Below are positions 60,156 to 64,000 of a DNA stretch of 64,000 nucleotides, one piece after another; positions within the stretch are counted from its first letter, which is position 1; each line of letters starts with the position of its first letter. The stretch is from Campylobacter jejuni. Its GTDB lineage: Bacteria; Campylobacterota; Campylobacteria; Campylobacterales; Campylobacteraceae. Made by a program: the position numbers and the translations under genes. Location of the stretch: positions 248,001 through 312,000 of the forward strand of contig JACRSG010000001.1 in NCBI GenBank assembly GCA_014305285.1, in the 5' to 3' direction. A model generated the notes under the pieces. That model was not told the DNA's origin. It did not search any database and saw only the letters and a list, made by a program, of their open reading frames with translations.

Positions 60156-60260
60156 ATTTTTGACTTAGAGGGATATTTTTCAATATCCCCATAAATATAA
60201 AAGTTAGAAAGGAAGCTAAATTATTTAGCTTTGGGGTAAAAACTCCTCTAAGTCAAAATA
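60156..60260 (+). ncRNA. Candidate structured small RNA between metK and lnt
   Basis: About 105 bases enclosed by a 14-bp perfect long-range stem (60158-60171 with 60245-60258, TTTTGACTTAGAGG and its complement). Inside are two strong local hairpins: 60170-60177 with 60082+100=60182-60189 (GGGATATT/AATATCCC, TTTC loop) and 60213-60220 with 60224-60231 (AAGCTAAA/TTTAGCTT, TTA loop). A CCCC/GGGG pairing is also possible. A TATAAT box sits just upstream. It is too elaborate for an ordinary terminator between convergent genes. It contains GAAAGGAAGC, reminiscent of SRP RNA, but the surrounding pairing does not make the domain IV fold. Class unknown; either strand could be the transcript. Confidence 0.5.
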
Positions 60261-60297
60261 TTATTTGACAGATTAAATTACTTTAAAATGTTTAATA

Positions 60298-61623
60298 TTA
60301 TTTTTTAATATTAAACATTTTATTAAATAAATTTTTCCAATCTTTACTTAGAAGCTTTTTAGGGAGTATAACTATAGTCTCTTTACCATTTGTAGCATGA
60401 TAAACACTAACCCCATATTTACTTGCATAAAATTTTATTAAGAGTTGTTGGAGTTTGTATTCGCTACTGTTATTAAACCAAGCATTGTTGCTTATGGCTA
60501 TAATAATTTGTGAATTTTGATAGTTTTGTTCTTTGGTAGCTTCATAGCAAATTGCATTTGTGATAATTTGATTATCTAATTTATATTTGCTTTGTATAGA
60601 ACCTTTAGAAAATTCTTCAATATTTTTAAGAAAATATTTTTTTATTAAGTCTTTAAAAAATGGAATTTCTTCACCAAAGGGAACTAAAAAATGCTTATTT
60701 AAAATATAGACATTGCCTTTTTTAAAGATGTAAGTGCTATTGTAAGTATGCTCTTTTTCAACATGAAATGCTCCTGTAATAATGGTAATTTTATAAGATA
60801 ATTCTTTAAGCATAAGCTCATATTTGGTATTTTTTAAATCAAAAGCAAAAGCAGTTTCAGGTAAGATTACAAGTTCTTTTTTTTCATTTATAGCTTGAAT
60901 TATATCTTGAATTAAGATATCAGAATTTGATTTTAAATTTTCTTGCAAAAATTTTTGATCTTGAGAGATATTTGTATTGATGAGTTTGTAGTTTAAATCA
61001 AGGGTTTGGGCTTGTTTTTCATTATATTGAAATCCGCTAAAGAATAAAATAAGAACAATCGCTATTTTATAATATCTTGATATATAACCCTCATAGATGA
61101 AATATGCTATTAAAAATATACAAATAATGCCACGATAACTTGGATCAAAAAAACCATAAACTGTAAAAATTCCCCAATTAAGCCAATCAAATCCTAAAAG
61201 ATGGATGAAACTTATACAAAAAATTCCACAAAGCCTTAAAAAATCAAATTTTAATAAATAACATAATCTAAAAAGTAGCCCATAAATAAAACCAACGATG
61301 ATTGGTATGATTGGTACTAAATAGTTTAGATTAAAATAAATTGAAGATAAACCAATCCACCAAAACCAAAGAATTCCTACAAAAAAACCTATCCAAAAAT
61401 ATTGTTTAGAATTTTTACTTTTTAGGAGTAAAACCAATCCCCAAATAGCTAAAAATGGGCTAATGGTTTGTGTAAAAATATTTTCAAAAAATGATAGATA
61501 AATAGAATTTGAAAGTAAAATTGCAATAAAAAAGACTTTTATTATTTTAAAAATGATAGAATTAGTGTTTAATTTTTTTGGAATAAAGGAAAAATATGGC
61601 AGAAAATTCAATTTTAACTTCAT
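60298..61623 (-). CDS. lnt: Apolipoprotein N-acyltransferase
   Basis: Adds the third acyl chain to lipoproteins at the inner membrane. 441 residues from the ATG at 61623, preceded by AGAGG; the frame can extend nine codons further but only through yajC. Five or six N-terminal membrane helices (about 12-205) are followed by a nitrilase-like domain with the catalytic Glu in VILPETAFAF (about 250), the Lys in ILNKHFLVPFGEE (~313) and Cys in NAICYEA (~357). This E-K-C triad is complete. Its first ten codons overlap the first ten codons of yajC on the opposite strand. Confidence 0.92.
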   Translation of the reverse strand: MKLKLNFLPYFSFIPKKLNTNSIIFKIIKVFFIAILLSNSIYLSFFENIFTQTISPFLAIWGLVLLLKSKNSKQYFWIGFFVGILWFWWIGLSSIYFNLNYLVPIIPIIVGFIYGLLFRLCYLLKFDFLRLCGIFCISFIHLLGFDWLNWGIFTVYGFFDPSYRGIICIFLIAYFIYEGYISRYYKIAIVLILFFSGFQYNEKQAQTLDLNYKLINTNISQDQKFLQENLKSNSDILIQDIIQAINEKKELVILPETAFAFDLKNTKYELMLKELSYKITIITGAFHVEKEHTYNSTYIFKKGNVYILNKHFLVPFGEEIPFFKDLIKKYFLKNIEEFSKGSIQSKYKLDNQIITNAICYEATKEQNYQNSQIIIAISNNAWFNNSSEYKLQQLLIKFYASKYGVSVYHATNGKETIVILPKKLLSKDWKNLFNKMFNIKK

Positions 61624-61868
61624 TGTTACCTCTTGTAGTGTTATTTGCAATTTTTTATTTCTTGGTGATCAGACCACAACAAAAACAAGCAAAAGCACAT
61701 AAACAAATGCTTGAGTCTTTGCAAAAAGGAGATAAAATCATCACTAATGGCGGACTTATTTGCGAAGTCGTAAAACCAGAGGAGGATTTTATCAAAGTTA
61801 AGCTTAATGAAGACAATGTTACTGCAAAAATTTCAAGAGAATTTATAGCAAAGAAAATTGATGCGTAA
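61596..61868 (+). CDS. yajC: Preprotein translocase accessory subunit YajC
   Basis: Small single-pass membrane protein associated with SecDF. 90 residues. One helix (about 8-27) ends FYFLVIRPQQKQAKAHKQML, the defining YajC motif, followed by LQKGDKIITNGGLICEV in the small cytosolic domain. AAAGGAAAA precedes the ATG and lies inside lnt on the other strand. It overlaps secD by eight bases. Confidence 0.96.
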   Translation: MAENSILTSLLPLVVLFAIFYFLVIRPQQKQAKAHKQMLESLQKGDKIITNGGLICEVVKPEEDFIKVKLNEDNVTAKISREFIAKKIDA

Positions 61869-63441
61869 TTCTAAAATTAACTGTCGCTTGATTATTTTTA
61901 TAGTGGTATTTATTTTTGGAGTGGTATTTTCACTCCCTTCTTTTTTGCAGTCAGAGCGTGGTACGAAGATTAACTTAGGGCTTGATTTGCAAGGAGGGCT
62001 TTATATGCTCTTAGGTGTAGATAATGAAGAAGCTGTAAAATCTAAAATAAAGTCAATTGCATCTTCATTAAGTTATTCTTTTAATAAAGAAAGTATTTTA
62101 AATGATGGCTTAAATACCCATGATGATACTTTAGAATTTGCCTTACTTGATAATGCGGATATTGCAAAAGTTGAAAATTTACTTAAAGAAATAAAAGGAA
62201 TTAATATACAAAGTGAAAATATGCACTATAAAATTTCTTTTACTCCAGAAGAAGTAAAAAATATAGAAAATTTTGCACTTTTGCAAGCAGTTGAAACTAT
62301 AAGAAATAGGCTTGATCAATTCGGTTTAGCGGAGCCAACAGTTGCTAAACAAGGTGATGATAAGATTTTGGTTGAACTCGCAGGGATTAAAACTAAAGAA
62401 GATGAATTAAGAGCAAAAGAACGCATTACAAAAGCAGCACATTTGCAACTTATGGAAGTTGATGATTCTAAAATGGGTCAAGCTTCTACAATGAGCGATG
62501 CTGAGGCTGCAAGTTATGGACTGATTTTAGTACCTGATTCTAGAAATCCAAATTTAAAATATACCTTAAAAAGCATACCTATTTTAGATGGATCTATGCT
62601 TACTGATGCTAGAGTAGGGCTTAGTGATAAGAGTAATTATCCTGTGATTAATTTTACTTTAAATGCTGAGGGTTCTAAAAAATTTGCTGATTATACAGGA
62701 GCGAATGTTGGAAAACGTCTTGCTATTGTCCTTGATAATAAAGTATATTCTGCACCATTTATCAATGAACGCATAGGTGGAGGTAGTGGGCAAATCAGTG
62801 GAGCTTTCACTCAAGAAGAAGCACGTGATGTGGCAGTGGCTTTAAGAAGTGGAGCCTTGCTTGCGCCTGTGAAATTGCTTGAACAAAGAAGTATAGGACC
62901 ATCTTTGGGTGCTGATAGTATTAAAATGAGTATGATAGCCTTAATTGGTGCATCTGTTTTTATTGTAGTGTTTATGATGATGTATTACGGTATAGCAGGA
63001 ATTTTTGCAAATATTGCAATGTTAGTTAATGTTTTAGTAGTAGTGGCTGTTATGGCTATGTTTGGAGCAACTTTAACTTTACCAGGGATGGCAGGACTTG
63101 TTTTAACCGTGGGTATGGCAGTAGATGCAAATGTGATTATCAATGAGCGTATACGAGAACTCTTGTGGGATGGAATAAACATAAGAGCTAGTATAGAACA
63201 AGGTTATAAAAATGCTATGAGTGCGATTATAGATTCAAATATCACTTCTTTGGTTACTTCAGTAGCGCTTTATGCCTATGGAACAGGAGCGGTTAAAGGT
63301 TTTGCTGTGACTTTAGGGATTGGTATCGTTGTTTCTATGATTACGGCAATTTTAGGAACTCATGGAATGTTTGATTATTTTATGCAACGCATAGAAAAAA
63401 GTAATAATACAAGATTTTGGTTTGGTTATAGGAGAAGATAA
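61861..63441 (+). CDS. secD: Protein translocase subunit SecD
   Basis: RND-family export motor that uses the proton gradient to complete protein translocation. 526 residues. One N-terminal helix (about 10-28) is followed by NLGLDLQGGLYMLLGVD (P1 head base), a large periplasmic domain with TIRNRLDQFGLAEPTV, and five C-terminal helices. GLVLTVGMAVDANVIINERI (about 415-434) carries the essential Asp. The ATG at 61861 is preferred to the TTG three bases earlier. The stop overlaps secF (TAATG). Confidence 0.96.
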   Translation: MRNSKINCRLIIFIVVFIFGVVFSLPSFLQSERGTKINLGLDLQGGLYMLLGVDNEEAVKSKIKSIASSLSYSFNKESILNDGLNTHDDTLEFALLDNADIAKVENLLKEIKGINIQSENMHYKISFTPEEVKNIENFALLQAVETIRNRLDQFGLAEPTVAKQGDDKILVELAGIKTKEDELRAKERITKAAHLQLMEVDDSKMGQASTMSDAEAASYGLILVPDSRNPNLKYTLKSIPILDGSMLTDARVGLSDKSNYPVINFTLNAEGSKKFADYTGANVGKRLAIVLDNKVYSAPFINERIGGGSGQISGAFTQEEARDVAVALRSGALLAPVKLLEQRSIGPSLGADSIKMSMIALIGASVFIVVFMMMYYGIAGIFANIAMLVNVLVVVAVMAMFGATLTLPGMAGLVLTVGMAVDANVIINERIRELLWDGINIRASIEQGYKNAMSAIIDSNITSLVTSVALYAYGTGAVKGFAVTLGIGIVVSMITAILGTHGMFDYFMQRIEKSNNTRFWFGYRRR

Positions 63442-64000
63442 TGCAGTTTTTTAGCGAAAAGAAAATTTATGATTTTATGAGAATGCGTTTTGCTGCGATT
63501 TCTCTTTCTTTTATTTTGTTTTTTGGTTCTATTTATTTGCTTTGGGATAGGGGTTTGCAATATGGCATTGATTTTAGCGGAGGAACTTTAGTTCAGCTTA
63601 AATATGAAAATGCAGCTCCTATAACACAAATTCGAGAAATTTTAGAAAAACAAGGAACTTTTCAAAATTTATCTGTAACTGAATTTGGAAGCAATGAAGA
63701 AGTAACCATACGCTTTTTAGGAAGTAATGATAATGTAAGCAATGATATAGGCGAGCATATAAGCACTCTTTTAAAGGATACGGGAAAATTTGAAGTGCGT
63801 CGTGCTGATGTGGTAGGTCCAAAAGTAGGTGATGAACTTAGAAATAAAGGACTTATGGCTATAGCTGTATCTTTGATAGCAATTTTAATTTATATAGCGT
63901 TGCGTTTTGAGTGGCGTTTTGCTCTTGCTGCTATCATTAGTGAAATTCATGATGTTGTGATTACTTTAGGGGCAATTTCTTTATTTAAAATTGATGTCAA
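63441..64000 (+). CDS. secF: Protein translocase subunit SecF, 5' part
   Basis: Partner of SecD, cut by the window end after about 186 codons of a ~320-residue protein. It begins QFFSEKKIYDFMRMRFAAIS, has one N-terminal helix, then GLQYGIDFSGGTLVQLKYE, the SecF counterpart of the SecD DLQGG motif, and a periplasmic domain. VVGPKVGDELRNKGLMAIAV marks entry into the second helix. The visible end FRF-type segment (RFEWRFALAAIISEIHDVVI) contains the conserved Asp in EIHD. Translationally coupled to secD. Confidence 0.96.
   Translation, partial: MQFFSEKKIYDFMRMRFAAISLSFILFFGSIYLLWDRGLQYGIDFSGGTLVQLKYENAAPITQIREILEKQGTFQNLSVTEFGSNEEVTIRFLGSNDNVSNDIGEHISTLLKDTGKFEVRRADVVGPKVGDELRNKGLMAIAVSLIAILIYIALRFEWRFALAAIISEIHDVVITLGAISLFKIDV

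Noticed and set aside
60156-60260. Assignment of the candidate RNA as SRP (4.5S) RNA
   Set aside because: GAAAGGAAGC resembles the SRP loop, but AAGCTAAA pairs with a downstream TTTAGCTT instead of forming the domain IV hairpin.

Overview
The window is a 64 kb piece of an AT-rich epsilonproteobacterial chromosome that I read as thermophilic Campylobacter (C. jejuni/C. coli group). The reasons are near-verbatim recognition of the N-linked protein glycosylation (pgl) cluster, flagellin FlaC, the lipooligosaccharide (LOS) genes lgtF, cgtA, neuA and the sialate O-acetyltransferase, G-tracts inside surface-glycan genes, and densely overlapping operons. Several genes that are normally intact in C. 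jejuni are here reduced to scars, and two blocks that I recall as far apart in strain NCTC 11168 are joined. That would suit a divergent or decaying lineage such as C. jejuni subsp. doylei, but I cannot prove the taxon without a search.

Bases 1-16.7 kb: the ffh-rpsP-khpA-rimM-trmD-rplS information-processing operon, a periplasmic transthyretin-like protein, a class II DAHP synthase, an ArsC/Spx-like protein and dnaE on the plus strand. Between the last two, on the minus strand and without an uninterrupted ORF, lies a selenoprotein W (Rdx)-type gene whose Sec codon is displaced by a one-base frameshift. A minus-strand set follows (YggS-like, flaC, DUF4149 membrane protein, prmC, M48 protease, mog, corA), then a wrecked phytase/esterase-like gene and the amino-acid-binding lipoprotein hisJ.

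Bases 16.7-25.3 kb: about 0.9 kb of debris, a deleted galactosyltransferase gene, then an LOS locus on the minus strand (waaC-waaM-lgtF-GT2-cgtA-neuA-O-acetyltransferase). The locus is heavily switchable or decayed. lgtF is frameshifted at a TA repeat, cgtA is frameshifted at a G10 tract, the O-acetyltransferase carries an in-frame G10 tract, and the sialic acid synthesis partners (neuB, neuC, a sialyltransferase) and the usual far boundary gene waaF are absent from the window.

Bases 25.3-39.7 kb: wlaX, gne and the pgl operon (pglK, H, I, J, B, A, C, D, E, F), all intact. They encode UDP-diNAcBac synthesis (PglF, E, D), heptasaccharide assembly on undecaprenyl phosphate (PglC, A, J, H, I), flipping (PglK) and transfer to Asn (PglB). 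pglG survives only as fragments.

Bases 39.8-46.5 kb: cheY, prmA, ftsH, psd, pssA, a ferritin-like DUF455 protein, msrB, a MarC-family protein and a chemoreceptor remnant. Bases 46.5-58.8 kb: a 13-gene minus-strand operon (sstT, pyrB, pepF, an SspB-like protein, a UvrD/PcrA helicase, truB, csrA, ispE, smpB, a thioredoxin-like lipoprotein, clpS, clpA, aat) with mostly 1-14 bp overlaps. Bases 58.8-64 kb: metK, a candidate structured RNA, lnt, and yajC-secD-secF (cut by the window end). I recognised no rRNA, tRNA, CRISPR array or transposase.
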